Assembly: GCF_004682015.1 (NCBI RefSeq)
Contig: NZ_SMLM01000001.1
Coordinates: 2,512,096-2,576,095, forward strand
DNA from: Ramlibacter henchirensis
GTDB lineage: Bacteria > Pseudomonadota > Gammaproteobacteria > Burkholderiales > Burkholderiaceae_C
Direction: 5' to 3'
DNA: 64,000 nucleotides
Under the pieces are notes generated by a model. That model made no database searches. It saw only the letters and a list, made by a program, of their open reading frames with translations, and was not told the DNA's origin. A program made the position numbers and the translations under genes. Positions 17,120-27,110 of this stretch are shown piece by piece. Every line of letters begins with the position of its first letter. Within the stretch, counting starts at the first letter, position 1.

Positions 17120-17883
17120 GCGACGCGGCGAGCGGCGCGCAGCCGCAGGTGTTTCGCGATGACGTCTTCGCGGGCCGGCAGGTGCTGGTGGTGGGCGGCA
17201 CCTCGGGCATCGGCTCGGGCATCGCCGCGGGGTTCCTGCGCTGCGGCGCGCGCGTGCGCGTGACCGGCTCGTCGCCGCAGGACGTGGAAGCCGCCGCGCA
17301 GGACGCCACGCTCGCCGGCGCAGAGCGCGCGGTACTCGATGTCCGCGATGAGGCAGCGGTCGTCCGCTGCATCGGCGAACTGCCGCGCCTGGATGTGCTG
17401 GTGAACTGCGCCGGCATCCTGCGCCGCGGCATGGAGCAGGACCCCAAGGTGTTTGCGGAGGTGGTCGACATCAACCTCAATGGGACGATGCGCACCTGCG
17501 CCGCCGCGCGCGACAAGCTGCGCGAGAGCGCGGGCGCCATCATCAACACGGCGTCCATGCTGAGCTTCTTCGGCGGCCCGCTGGTGCCCGGCTACTCGGC
17601 CAGCAAGGGTGGCGTGGCGCAGCTCACGAAGTCTCTGGCGATCGCGTATGCCGCGGACCGCATCCGCGTCAACGCCATCGCCCCGGGCTGGATCGCAACG
17701 CGGCTCACCGAAGCGCTGCAGGCCGACCCGGCGCGCAGCGACCCGATCCTGGCGCGCACGCCGCTGGGCCGCTGGGGCCGGCCGGAGGACATCGCCGGCG
17801 CGGTGCTGTTCCTGGCGTCACCCGCGGCCGCGTTCGTCACCGGCATCGTCCTGCCCGTCGACGGCGGATATCTCGTCAGCTGA
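17116..17883 (+). CDS. SDR family oxidoreductase
   Basis: 255 residues, starting with an ATGA overlap with the kinase. It is a classical SDR: VVGGTSGIGSGIA cofactor motif, VNCAGIL, catalytic serine in NTASM and an intact YSASKGG. The C-terminal VLPVDGGYLVS ending is typical. In this operon it probably interconverts a hydroxy acid or sugar acid with its keto form. Unlike the SDR at 10953, its active site is complete. Confidence 0.9.
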   Translation: MSDAASGAQPQVFRDDVFAGRQVLVVGGTSGIGSGIAAGFLRCGARVRVTGSSPQDVEAAAQDATLAGAERAVLDVRDEAAVVRCIGELPRLDVLVNCAGILRRGMEQDPKVFAEVVDINLNGTMRTCAAARDKLRESAGAIINTASMLSFFGGPLVPGYSASKGGVAQLTKSLAIAYAADRIRVNAIAPGWIATRLTEALQADPARSDPILARTPLGRWGRPEDIAGAVLFLASPAAAFVTGIVLPVDGGYLVS

Positions 17884-17907
17884 CGTCATACAAAAAAGGC
17901 GAGCCAC

Positions 17908-18399
17908 ATGATCACGCAGCTTCCCGGCATCCGGCCGGAGATCGCGCAGCAGGCCATTCCCGAGGACGAGCGTGTGTGGGTGCCGCAGGCGCCCGACGTG
18001 TGGTTCCGGCCGCTGCTGCTGAACACCGTCACCGGCAGCTGGTGCAACCTGCTGCGGGTGCGCAAGTCCGGGGTGCTGTCGCGGCACATCCATCCGTCGT
18101 GGGTGACCGGCCTGGTGCTCAAGGGCAGCTGGCGCTACCTGGAACATGACTGGATCGCGCACGAGGGCGCGTTCGTCTATGAGCCGCCGGGCGAGATCCA
18201 CACGCTGGTGGTGGACCAGGCGAGCGGTGGCGCGCAGGAGATGATCACCTTCTTCAACATCCACGGCGCCATGGTCTACGTCGACGAACAAGGACAGGTC
18301 ACCGGGTACGAGGACGTGTTCACCAAGATCGAGATGTGCCGCAAGCACTACGAGGCCTGCGGCCTCGGCGGCGCGCTCGTCGACCAGTACGTGCGCTGA
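17908..18399 (+). CDS. Cupin protein, 2,4'-dihydroxyacetophenone dioxygenase family
   Basis: 163 residues. The cupin core includes LSRHIHPSWVTGLVLKGSW and EPPGEIHTLVV, which supply histidines for a metal site. Overall the protein resembles the 2,4'-dihydroxyacetophenone dioxygenase/ChrR-like cupin group. Many relatives in catabolic operons are not dioxygenases of aromatics, and a role as an isomerase or sugar-acid-binding enzyme is possible. It is the last gene of the TRAP operon, 24 bases after the SDR and facing a convergent EamA gene. Confidence 0.8.
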   Translation: MITQLPGIRPEIAQQAIPEDERVWVPQAPDVWFRPLLLNTVTGSWCNLLRVRKSGVLSRHIHPSWVTGLVLKGSWRYLEHDWIAHEGAFVYEPPGEIHTLVVDQASGGAQEMITFFNIHGAMVYVDEQGQVTGYEDVFTKIEMCRKHYEACGLGGALVDQYVR

Positions 18400-18417
18400 G
18401 CGTCGCGCGGCAATCGC

Positions 18418-19323
18418 TCAGGCGGTCTTGCGCGAAGACACCACGATCCCGCCGACGATCAGCAAGAAGGCGACGGCGTGGTACGCGCTCGGCAGTTCGC
18501 CGAGGAAAGCCGCCGACAGCACGGCCGCGAACAGCGGCGACAGGTTCGAGAAGAACCCGGCGATGTTGGGTCCGACGCGCTGCACGCCCAGGCCCCAGCT
18601 GCGGTAGGCCAGGATCGCGGGACCGAGCGCGATGTAGGCCAGGGCCAGGATCGTCGGCCAGCCCCACTCGATGTGCTGCGGCGCGGACAGCCACTCGGCG
18701 CCCGCGAACAGGCCCGACCAGCCGAGGCCGAACACCAGCTGCGCCATCAGGAACAGGGTCCAGTTGCCGCGGATCTCGGGCGGGTCTCCGGGCCGCACCA
18801 GCAGCCAGCTGTAGAACGTCCAGGACGCGGTGGCCAGCAGGATGAAGATGTCGCCCGGCACCAGCCGCACCTGCAGCAGCACGTCCCAGTCGCCGCGGCT
18901 GAGGACCACCAGCACGCCCGTGATCGACAGCGCCGCGCCCGTCACCTGGCGCATCGTGATGCGCTGGCCGAAGAACATCGCGCCGATCGCCAGCATCCAG
19001 GCCGGCATGCTGGCGCCCACCAGCGTCACGTTCAGCGGCGTCGACGTCGTCAGCGCCAGGTACTGCAGCGCGTTGTAGCAGCCCACTCCCAGCAGCCCGA
19101 GCAGGAGGAAGCGTCGCCAGTGCGGCCACAGCGAGCTGCCGGGCTTGAGCAACTGCGCGGCGAACGGCAGCAGCAGCACGAACGCGATCGCCCAGCGCAG
19201 GAAATTCAGTGTCATCGGCGGCACCGAGCCGGCCATCACGCGGCCGACCACCGCGTTGCCGGCCCACAGCAGCGGCGGCAGGACCAGCAGGCCGACCGTG
19301 CCCGGCGTCAGGCGTTGTTGCAT
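18418..19323 (-). CDS. EamA/DMT family transporter
   Basis: 301 residues from the ATG at 19323 (MQQRLTPGTVGLLVL). Ten hydrophobic helices form two EamA repeats: PPLLWAGNAVVGRVM in helix 1 and, in the second half, ALGPAILAYRSWGLGVQRVG and FFSNLSPLFAAVLSAAFLGE. It is an inner-membrane metabolite exporter of unknown substrate. It is convergent with the TRAP operon and divergent from the quinone oxidoreductase gene. Confidence 0.9.
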   Translation of the reverse strand: MQQRLTPGTVGLLVLPPLLWAGNAVVGRVMAGSVPPMTLNFLRWAIAFVLLLPFAAQLLKPGSSLWPHWRRFLLLGLLGVGCYNALQYLALTTSTPLNVTLVGASMPAWMLAIGAMFFGQRITMRQVTGAALSITGVLVVLSRGDWDVLLQVRLVPGDIFILLATASWTFYSWLLVRPGDPPEIRGNWTLFLMAQLVFGLGWSGLFAGAEWLSAPQHIEWGWPTILALAYIALGPAILAYRSWGLGVQRVGPNIAGFFSNLSPLFAAVLSAAFLGELPSAYHAVAFLLIVGGIVVSSRKTA

Positions 19324-19421
19324 GGGCAGCGACTGTAGCGGCAAGCGGCGGCGCGCCCGGCGAGGCGATTCGATTCATGGCAGGATGGCGCGCCTTTGTC
19401 CAACGCAAGAGGAGAACAGCG

Positions 19422-20405
19422 ATGAGCCGTGCCGTCCGCATCGAACAGACCGGTGGACCCGAGCAACTGAAACTGGTCGACGTGTCCGTCGGCGAGCCCG
19501 GTCCGGGGCAGATCCGCATTCGCCACAAGGCCGTGGGCCTGAACTTCATCGACGTCTACCACCGCACCGGCCTGTACTCGCTGCCGCTGCCGCTGCAGAT
19601 CGGCATGGAGGCCAGCGGCATCGTGGAAGCCGTCGGCCCCGGCGTCACGCACCTCAAGCCCGGCGACCGCGCCGCCTATGCCAGCCAGCCGCCCGGCAGC
19701 TATTGCGAGGTGCGCGTGATGCCGGCGATGACGGTGTGCAAGCTGCCGGATGCGATCGACTTCGATACCGGCGCGGCCATGATGCTCAAGGGCCTCACCG
19801 CCCAGTACCTGCTCAAGCGCACGCAGCCGCAGGGCGGCCTGAAGCCCGGCGACCATGTCCTCTTCCATGCCGCCGCCGGGGGCGTGGGCCTCATCGCCTG
19901 CCAGTGGGCGAAGGTGCTGGGCTTGCAGCTGATCGGCACGGCCGGCTCCGACGAGAAGTGCAAGCTGGCCAAGGAGCACGGCGCGGCCCATGTCATCAAC
20001 TACGCGAAGGAAGACTTCAAGGAGCGCGTCAAGGAGATCACCGGCGGCAAGGGCGTGAAGGTGGTGTACGACTCGGTGGGCAAGGACACCTGGGACAAGT
20101 CGCTCGATTGCCTGCAGCCGCTCGGCCTGATGGCCAGCTTCGGCAACGCGTCCGGTCCGGTGCCCCCGTTCGCGCCCGGCATCCTGGGCGCCAAGGGTTC
20201 GCTGTACGTGACGCGCCAGACGCTGTTCACCCACATTGCCACCCGCGAGAACACGCAGTCGATGGCCGATGAGCTGTTCGAGGTGGTCGCGTCCGGCAAG
20301 GTGAAGATCCGCATCGACCAGCGCTATCCGCTCGAACAGGTGCAGCAGGCGCACCGGGACCTGGAGGCTCGCAAGACCACGGGGTCCACCATCCTGACCC
20401 TGTGA
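19422..20405 (+). CDS. Quinone oxidoreductase, zinc-independent MDR family
   Basis: 327 residues from the ATG at 19422, with AAGAGGAGAA before it. The N-terminal GroES-like domain lacks zinc ligands and reads GLNFIDVYHRTGLY, typical of QOR1/QorA. The nucleotide-binding domain contains HAAAGGVGLIACQWAK. These enzymes reduce quinones or enals with NADPH in the cytoplasm. No operon partner is present. Confidence 0.92.
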   Translation: MSRAVRIEQTGGPEQLKLVDVSVGEPGPGQIRIRHKAVGLNFIDVYHRTGLYSLPLPLQIGMEASGIVEAVGPGVTHLKPGDRAAYASQPPGSYCEVRVMPAMTVCKLPDAIDFDTGAAMMLKGLTAQYLLKRTQPQGGLKPGDHVLFHAAAGGVGLIACQWAKVLGLQLIGTAGSDEKCKLAKEHGAAHVINYAKEDFKERVKEITGGKGVKVVYDSVGKDTWDKSLDCLQPLGLMASFGNASGPVPPFAPGILGAKGSLYVTRQTLFTHIATRENTQSMADELFEVVASGKVKIRIDQRYPLEQVQQAHRDLEARKTTGSTILTL

Positions 20406-20604
20406 GCACAGGCGCGGGAGCGGCCTGGGCCTGCCTCCCGCAGTGCTCCGCGCCGCTCGTGTGTGAATACGCGCTGACCGCGCTTTCCTACAGCCGCTTG
20501 GCCCTCCTGCTTGCACCTTGCGACATTGCGGTTGGGTAGATTGCCCCGATCGAGTGAGATTTGCCGCAGGTGCAGGGCGCCGCGGCCTAGCGGAGCACTG
20601 CCTT

Positions 20605-20991
20605 ATGGCGCTGAGAGCCTACATCGTCGAGGACAGCCCGACGATTCGAGACAACCTGATCGAAACGCTGGAGGAACTGGCCGAGGTCCAGCCGGTCGGC
20701 CTCGCGGAGACCGAGCAGGAGGCGCGGCGCTGGTTCAGCCAGAACGCCGACGGCTGGGACGTCGCTGTGGTGGACCTGTTCCTGCGCCAAGGCACCGGCC
20801 TTCGCGTGGTGGAGGCGCTGCGTTCGCGCCGGCACGGCCAGAAGGTGATCGTGCTGAGCAACCACGCCACCTCGGACATGCGGCGCCGCTGCGCGCAGCT
20901 GGGCGCGGATGCCGTGTTCGACAAGTCCACCGAGATCGACGCGCTGCTGGACTACTGCGTCAAGGCGCGCGGCGAGCTTGAAGCGGCCTGA
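20605..20991 (+). CDS. Stand-alone response regulator receiver domain protein
   Basis: 128 residues from the ATG at 20605 with GGAG nine bases upstream. It is a single receiver domain: acidic pair VEDSP, phosphoacceptor aspartate in VVDLFLRQG, switch residue in VLSNHA and lysine in VFDKST. There is no output domain. It may pass phosphate onwards or bind a partner, like CheY- or Spo0F-type regulators. No kinase gene is adjacent. Confidence 0.9.
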   Translation: MALRAYIVEDSPTIRDNLIETLEELAEVQPVGLAETEQEARRWFSQNADGWDVAVVDLFLRQGTGLRVVEALRSRRHGQKVIVLSNHATSDMRRRCAQLGADAVFDKSTEIDALLDYCVKARGELEAA

Positions 20992-20993
20992 GC

Positions 20994-21014
20994 CGTTCGG
21001 CCTCAGGCCGAACG
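20994..21014. terminator. Hairpin at the convergent 3' ends of the receiver and ALDH genes
   Basis: CGTTCGGCC and GGCCGAACG form a perfect 9-bp stem around a TCA loop; the loop bases are the ALDH stop codon on the minus strand. There is no T-run, so bidirectional termination is an inference. Confidence 0.5.
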
Positions 21015-22376
21015 CAGGTGCCAGGCCTTGGGCCGGGTGAAGGTCTGGATCCCGTAGCTCGACAGCGTGAGGCCGACGCCTGAATCGCCGACGCCGCTCC
21101 ACGGCAGGCGCGGGCTGACCCGGTCGCAGCAGTTCCAGTAGACGCTGCCCGCGCGCAATTGCGACAGCAGGCGCTTGGCGCGGGTCTCGTCGCGCGTGTA
21201 GACGCCGGCGGTGAGACCGTAGCGCGTGTCGTTCATCAGGCGCACCGCTTCTTCGTCGCCCGACACTTTCTGGATGCCGATCACGGGACCGAAGCTTTCC
21301 TCGCGCATGAGCTCCATGCGGTGATCGACGTCGGCGAGCACGGTCGCTTCGAACCAGTTGCCCGGGCCCGGCTTGCGGTGGCCGCCCGTGAGCAGCCGGG
21401 CGCCCTTGACCACGGCGTCGTCGACCTGCGACTGCAGCACCTCGAGCTGCGGAGCGCGCGTGATGGCGCCGATGTAGGTGTCATCCGCCATCGGGTCGCC
21501 GAGGCGATAGCCGTTCACAGTGTCGACGAAGGCCTGGACGAACTCGTCGTGCACTTTGTCGTGCACGTAGATGCGTTCGACCGAGCAGCAGCTCTGGCCC
21601 GTGTTGTACATGGCGCCATCCGCCAGCGATTCCGCGGCGGCGCGCACATCGACGTCGTCGCAGACGTAGCTCGGGTCCTTGCCGCCCAGCTCCAGCTGCA
21701 GCTTGATGAAGCGGCCCTGCACGGCCTGCGCGATGCGGCGGCCCGTGGCGTGCGAGCCGGTGAAGAACACGCCGTCGACGGGCTGCGCGAGCAGGGCCGA
21801 TCCCACCGGCCCCGCACCGACGAGGCAGGCCACGACGTCCTTGGGCACGCCGGCCTCGTGCAGCAACCGCGTGATCTCCAGCCCTGTCATCGCCGCGTAT
21901 TCCGACGGCTTGTAGAGCACCGAGTTGCCGGTCAGCAGAGCCGGCAGGATCACGTTGCAGCCCACGAACCAGGGGTAGTTCCAGGCCGAGATGTTGGCGA
22001 CGACGCCCAGCGGCTCATGCTGGATGACCTCTCGCGTGCCGGCCTCGTCGAACACCTGCTCGGGCGCGATGACGGGCTCGACCATGCCGAGGAAGAAGTC
22101 GATCCGCGGCAGGAGTCCGGTGAGTTCATTGCGCGACATGCGGATCGGCTTGCCGGTTTCGCGCGTCATGGTCGCGGCCAGCGAATTGGTCTCGCGCACG
22201 ACGGCGCCGCGGAATCGCTCGATGCAGGCCTTGCGTTCGGCCAGCGGCGTCGCGGCCCAGGCTGGCTGCGACGCGCGCGCGGCGGTGTACCTGGCCTGCA
22301 CCGAAGCTTCGTCGTCGGCGGGCAGTTCGGTGATCAGTTCGCCGGTGGCCGGGTTGTGGACGGGCAGGCGGTTCAT
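21003..22376 (-). CDS. Aldehyde dehydrogenase family protein
   Basis: 457 residues from the ATG at 22376. The catalytic glutamate is in LQLELGGKDPSYV and the nucleophile in NTGQSCCSVERIYV. The cofactor region (NISAWNYPWFVGCN) is normal for NAD(P)-dependent ALDHs. It is the last gene of a four-gene operon with ligase, alcohol dehydrogenase and amidotransferase. In a gamma-glutamylation route it would oxidise a gamma-glutamyl-aminoaldehyde to the acid, as PuuC does for putrescine. Confidence 0.92.
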   Translation of the reverse strand: MNRLPVHNPATGELITELPADDEASVQARYTAARASQPAWAATPLAERKACIERFRGAVVRETNSLAATMTRETGKPIRMSRNELTGLLPRIDFFLGMVEPVIAPEQVFDEAGTREVIQHEPLGVVANISAWNYPWFVGCNVILPALLTGNSVLYKPSEYAAMTGLEITRLLHEAGVPKDVVACLVGAGPVGSALLAQPVDGVFFTGSHATGRRIAQAVQGRFIKLQLELGGKDPSYVCDDVDVRAAAESLADGAMYNTGQSCCSVERIYVHDKVHDEFVQAFVDTVNGYRLGDPMADDTYIGAITRAPQLEVLQSQVDDAVVKGARLLTGGHRKPGPGNWFEATVLADVDHRMELMREESFGPVIGIQKVSGDEEAVRLMNDTRYGLTAGVYTRDETRAKRLLSQLRAGSVYWNCCDRVSPRLPWSGVGDSGVGLTLSSYGIQTFTRPKAWHLRSA

Positions 22377-23149
22377 CTTGTTCTGCGCGCCTCGCGGGCG
22401 GCGTCGAGGAAGTCGCGCAGCAGCGGCGTGTCGTCCACCACGCCCAGCCGCGGGAAGTGGAACTCGGGATGCCATTGCACGGCGGCCACCCACGCGTCGC
22501 CGGTGTGGCGGATCGCTTCGATCACGCCGTCGTCCGGCGAAGTGGCTTCCACCACGAAGCCGGGCGCCAGGTCCTTGATGCCCTGGTGGTGCACGCTGTT
22601 GATCTTGTGGCGCGGCTCGCCGAGCAGCCTTGCGAGCTTCGAGCCCGGGATGATGTCGACCTCGTGGAAGTTCAGGTCGTACGCCTCGGTATCGCGGTGG
22701 GTGTGTGCGCCGGGCTTCTGCGTCGCGATGTCCTGGTACAGCGTGCCGCCGTGCGCCACGTTGATCAGCTGCAATCCGCGGCAGATGCCGAACACCGGCT
22801 TGCCGGCCGCCTCGAAGGCGCGCACCAGCGCGATGTCGTACTCGTCACGCGCGCGGTCGCCGGCCCACTCGGGACGCAGCGGCTCCTCACCGTAGCTGCC
22901 GGGCCAGACGTCGGCGCCGCCGTGCATCACCAGTCCATCGAGCCAGCGCGCGTAGTCGTCCAGGCCCACGTCGCCGCGCGCCGTGTCGCCGAAAGGCGAG
23001 GGCACCATCACCGGCAACGCGCCGAGCGACATCACCCAGTGCGCGGTGGACTGCTCGATCCAGAGCAGCGTCTTGCTGGGCGCCGCCTTGCGTGCCGCAT
23101 CCGGATGGAAGAAGCAGGCGCTGATGCCGATCTTGGGCCGGTCGTCCAT
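22373..23149 (-). CDS. Class I glutamine amidotransferase-like hydrolase (PuuD-like)
   Basis: 258 residues. The triad of class I GATases is visible: the nucleophile in FGICRGLQLINVAHGG and His-Glu in VQWHPEFHF. It belongs to the peptidase C26 group that includes PuuD, which hydrolyses gamma-glutamyl-GABA. The gene overlaps the ALDH start by four bases and starts four bases after the alcohol dehydrogenase stop. In this operon it probably releases glutamate from the gamma-glutamyl product. Confidence 0.9.
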   Translation of the reverse strand: MDDRPKIGISACFFHPDAARKAAPSKTLLWIEQSTAHWVMSLGALPVMVPSPFGDTARGDVGLDDYARWLDGLVMHGGADVWPGSYGEEPLRPEWAGDRARDEYDIALVRAFEAAGKPVFGICRGLQLINVAHGGTLYQDIATQKPGAHTHRDTEAYDLNFHEVDIIPGSKLARLLGEPRHKINSVHHQGIKDLAPGFVVEATSPDDGVIEAIRHTGDAWVAAVQWHPEFHFPRLGVVDDTPLLRDFLDAAREARRTR

Positions 23150-23153
23150 GGGA

Positions 23154-24287
23154 TCAGAGCGCAGCCTGGAACAGCCGCTCGAAGTCGGCCGGCGTGACGG
23201 GCCGCGGATTGGTCTGGTGGCAGATGTCCTTGGATGCGACTTCGACCAGTCGCGGGATCTGCTCCTTCTTCACGCCATGCGAAGCGAGCGTGCCGGTGAT
23301 GCCGATCTGCTGCTTGAGGTGCCCCAGCCAGCGCACCAGGCCGGGCCCGCCGCCGCCCAGGCGGCAGACATGCGCGAGCTCCTCGAACTTGTCGGTCGCC
23401 GCCTCGATGTTCCAGGCCAGCACCGTCTCGATCATCAGCGCGTTGGCCAGGCCGTGGTGCAGGTCGCACACGGCGCCCAGCGCATGCGCACACGCGTGCA
23501 CCGCGCCCAGATCTTTCTGGAAGGCGATCGCGCCCATCATCGAGGCCATCATCATGTCGCTGCGCGCGGCGATGTTGGCGGGCTCGCGGACCGCGGTGAC
23601 GAGCGACCGCGCGGCGATGCGCGTGCCTTCGAGCGCGATGCCGTCGCACAGGGGGTGGTACGCGGGCGAGAGATAGCTCTCGATGTTGTGCGTGAGTGCG
23701 TCCATGCCGGTGGCGGCAGTGACGTGCGGCGGCAGGGCGAGCGTCAGCTCGGGATCGGCGAACACCTGGCGCGCCAGGATCTTCGGGCTGAAGACCACGC
23801 GCTTGAGGTGCGTGTCCTCTTCGCTGATCACGGCCGAGCGGCCGACCTCCGATCCGGTGCCCGCCGTGGTGGGCAGCGCGACGAAGTAGGGCAGCGCCTT
23901 AGCGATGGGACGCACCTGCGGGTGGTCCCAGGCGTACTCGATGATGTCGCCCTCGTGCGTGGCCGCGATGCCCACCACCTTGGCAACGTCCAGCGCGGCG
24001 CCGCCGCCGAAGCCGATGACGCAATCGGCGCCATGCGCGCGGAAGGCCTTCGCGCCCTCCATCGCCTGGCGTGCCGTGGGATTTCCCGCCACGCCGGCGT
24101 ACACCGCAACGTCCAGGCCCTGCAGGTGCGACCTGAACTCGGCCAGCACGGGCAACGCTGCGAGGGCCTTGTCGGTGACGATGAGCGGGCGCGTGAGACC
24201 TTGCGCGCGCAAGTGCTCGGCGACTTCCTTGCGGGCGCCCGGCCCGAATCGGATCGCCGTGGGAAAGGAGAAGCTGGACAAGGCCAT
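23154..24287 (-). CDS. Iron-containing (group III) alcohol dehydrogenase
   Basis: 377 residues. The NAD-binding GGGAALDVAKVVG loop is followed by the metal-site segments MDALTHNIESYLSPAYHP and HACAHALGAVCDLHHG, which supply the Asp and three His ligands of group III ADHs. It lies three bases after the glutamine-synthetase-like gene. A place between ligase and ALDH suggests that it oxidises the hydroxyl of a gamma-glutamylated amino alcohol. This takes the place occupied by the oxidase PuuB in the putrescine pathway. Confidence 0.92.
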   Translation of the reverse strand: MALSSFSFPTAIRFGPGARKEVAEHLRAQGLTRPLIVTDKALAALPVLAEFRSHLQGLDVAVYAGVAGNPTARQAMEGAKAFRAHGADCVIGFGGGAALDVAKVVGIAATHEGDIIEYAWDHPQVRPIAKALPYFVALPTTAGTGSEVGRSAVISEEDTHLKRVVFSPKILARQVFADPELTLALPPHVTAATGMDALTHNIESYLSPAYHPLCDGIALEGTRIAARSLVTAVREPANIAARSDMMMASMMGAIAFQKDLGAVHACAHALGAVCDLHHGLANALMIETVLAWNIEAATDKFEELAHVCRLGGGGPGLVRWLGHLKQQIGITGTLASHGVKKEQIPRLVEVASKDICHQTNPRPVTPADFERLFQAAL

Positions 24288-24290
24288 GGC

Positions 24291-25652
<1,362 letters not shown>

Positions 25653-25816
25653 GGCGTTTCGTGTTGAACGGGACGGCGCTGCAATCGTGGCACGGTTCGG
25701 CGCGCCTGTGGAACGCTGACGGCGGGGTCCTACGCGGGCCGGAGCCCATCCATGCACACGGCGCAATGCGGGCGGCCTTGCAGGGGACACGGCTGCCGGC
25801 TGGTCTAATCGGACGC

Positions 25817-26680
25817 ATGCCTACGAGCCTCTCCTGGGGTGTCGCGACCGCCGTCCTGTTCGGGGCGCTGCTTCACGCGGGCTGGAACGCGCTCGTGAAG
25901 TCCAGCACCGACAAGGAGCTGGACACGGCGCTGCTGCAGCTGATGTGCTGCGTGCTGGCTTTGCCGCTGGTCGTCTTCACCGGCCTTCCGCCGGCCGCCG
26001 CATGGCCCTACGTTCTCGCTTCGGTGGTGATCCATTTCGGCTACTACATCGCCTTGTCCGGCGCCTACCGGCACGGCGACCTGGGCCTGACGTACCCGCT
26101 GATGCGCGGCCTGGGTCCGATGCTCGTGGCGCTGTCCTCGGCCGTCGCGTTGGGCGAGCGCCTGTCGCCACTGGCGTGGGCCGGCGTGTTCGGCGTCTCG
26201 GGCGGGGTGTTGGTGCTGGGGCTTTCCAGCCATGCGCTGGAGCGGCCCAAGGCGCTGGCCTTTTCGCTGAGCAACGCGGTGGTGATCGCCCTCTACACCG
26301 TGGTCGATGCGCTCGGCGTGCGCGCGTCGGTGAACACCGGGGGCACGGCCCTGCAGTACGTGTGCGCGTTGTTCCTCGTGCATGGCTGGCCTTTCACGCT
26401 GCTGGTGCTGCACCGGCGAGGTGTGGCGGTGGCGTGGCCCTATGCGCGCTCGCGTGCTCCGCTGGCCACCGTGGGCGCGATGGCCTCGATGGGGTCTTAT
26501 GGGATCGCGCTGTGGGCGATGACGAAGGCGCCGGTCGCGGTGGTTGCCGCGTTGCGCGAGACCTCGGTGCTGTTTGCCGCTCTGCTCGGGGCGTGGTTGT
26601 TGAAGGAGGTGTTCACGCCTCGCCGCGCTCTGGGCACGGCCGTGATCGTCGCGGGCGTGATTGCTCTTCGGGTGGGCTAG
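25817..26680 (+). CDS. EamA/DMT family transporter
   Basis: 287 residues from the ATG at 25817; the upstream in-frame stretch looks non-coding. About ten hydrophobic segments are visible, including FGALLHAGWNALVKSSTDKE and the repeat-2 signature AALRETSVLFAALLGAWLLKE, giving a typical EamA exporter. It is divergent from the ligase operon across 164 bases that must hold both promoters. Co-regulation with the amine pathway is possible but not shown. Confidence 0.9.
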   Translation: MPTSLSWGVATAVLFGALLHAGWNALVKSSTDKELDTALLQLMCCVLALPLVVFTGLPPAAAWPYVLASVVIHFGYYIALSGAYRHGDLGLTYPLMRGLGPMLVALSSAVALGERLSPLAWAGVFGVSGGVLVLGLSSHALERPKALAFSLSNAVVIALYTVVDALGVRASVNTGGTALQYVCALFLVHGWPFTLLVLHRRGVAVAWPYARSRAPLATVGAMASMGSYGIALWAMTKAPVAVVAALRETSVLFAALLGAWLLKEVFTPRRALGTAVIVAGVIALRVG

Positions 26681-26692
26681 TTTTACCTTGCT

Positions 26693-26713
26693 CCCTCTCC
26701 CTCTGGGAGAGGG
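26693..26713. repeat. Palindromic extragenic repeat, C/G-tract type
   Basis: CCCTCTCCC and GGGAGAGGG flank a TCT loop in a perfect 9-bp stem, followed by CTGGGGTGAGGG. This motif family is widespread between genes of proteobacteria. A related copy lies at 34112-34133. Confidence 0.7.
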
Positions 26714-26773
26714 CTGGGGTGAGGGCACGCGCGCGGCAGTGTTGAATACAGTGATTCTTTGGCATCGCGCCCT

Positions 26774-27048
26774 CGCGTCAGGCGGTGCCTGGCCCGGGCT
26801 CATGCTGTGCCGGTCCGGTGCTCGCCTTGCTCGCACACGGACGCGCGGGGCCTTCAACGCGGCCCGGCCTCCCGCGGTAGAACTCACAGAGAGACCGGCC
26901 GAAGGCCGCTCTCTCTGTTCGGACAACTCCCGCGAGTCAGAAGTTGAAACGGACTTCGCACCTCGCATGCGCGAGGCGCTCGCGTCGGCCGGGCCGCTGC
27001 GGCCCCGCTCATCCCAGAAATCGCCCGGGCCAGGCACCGCCTGACGCG
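26774..27048. repeat. 275-bp nested near-palindrome with 26-bp perfect terminal inverted repeats
   Basis: Bases 26774-26799 are the exact reverse complement of 27023-27048. The centre (26886-26918) is a 15-bp hairpin with one mismatch and a GAA loop. Between ends and centre there is further imperfect symmetry, for example GGCCGGGCCGC near 26980-27000 against its complement near 26860. The element carries no gene. It resembles a MITE or a large structured repeat. I see no clear target-site duplication. Confidence 0.65.
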
Positions 27049-27080
27049 TGGGAGCAGTGTGCGGGTGCGGGCAGGTCAGT

Positions 27081-27110
27081 CCGTCATCCCCGCGGAGGCG
27101 GGAATGACGG
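27081..27110. repeat. Imperfect palindrome CCGTCATCCCCGC / GCGGGAATGACGG
   Basis: Two 13-base arms with one mismatch around GGAG. The CGTCATYCCCGC motif is a well-known dispersed intergenic palindrome in proteobacteria. It sits 29 bases from the 3' end of the Na/Pi gene and may act as its terminator. Confidence 0.65.

Noticed and set aside
26661..27044. 127-codon frame across the palindromic region
   Set aside because: It begins inside the EamA gene, runs through inverted repeats and has no domain-like pattern.
26774..27048. Complete insertion sequence
   Set aside because: There is no transposase frame between the inverted ends and no clear target-site duplication, so only a MITE-like or structured repeat is claimed.
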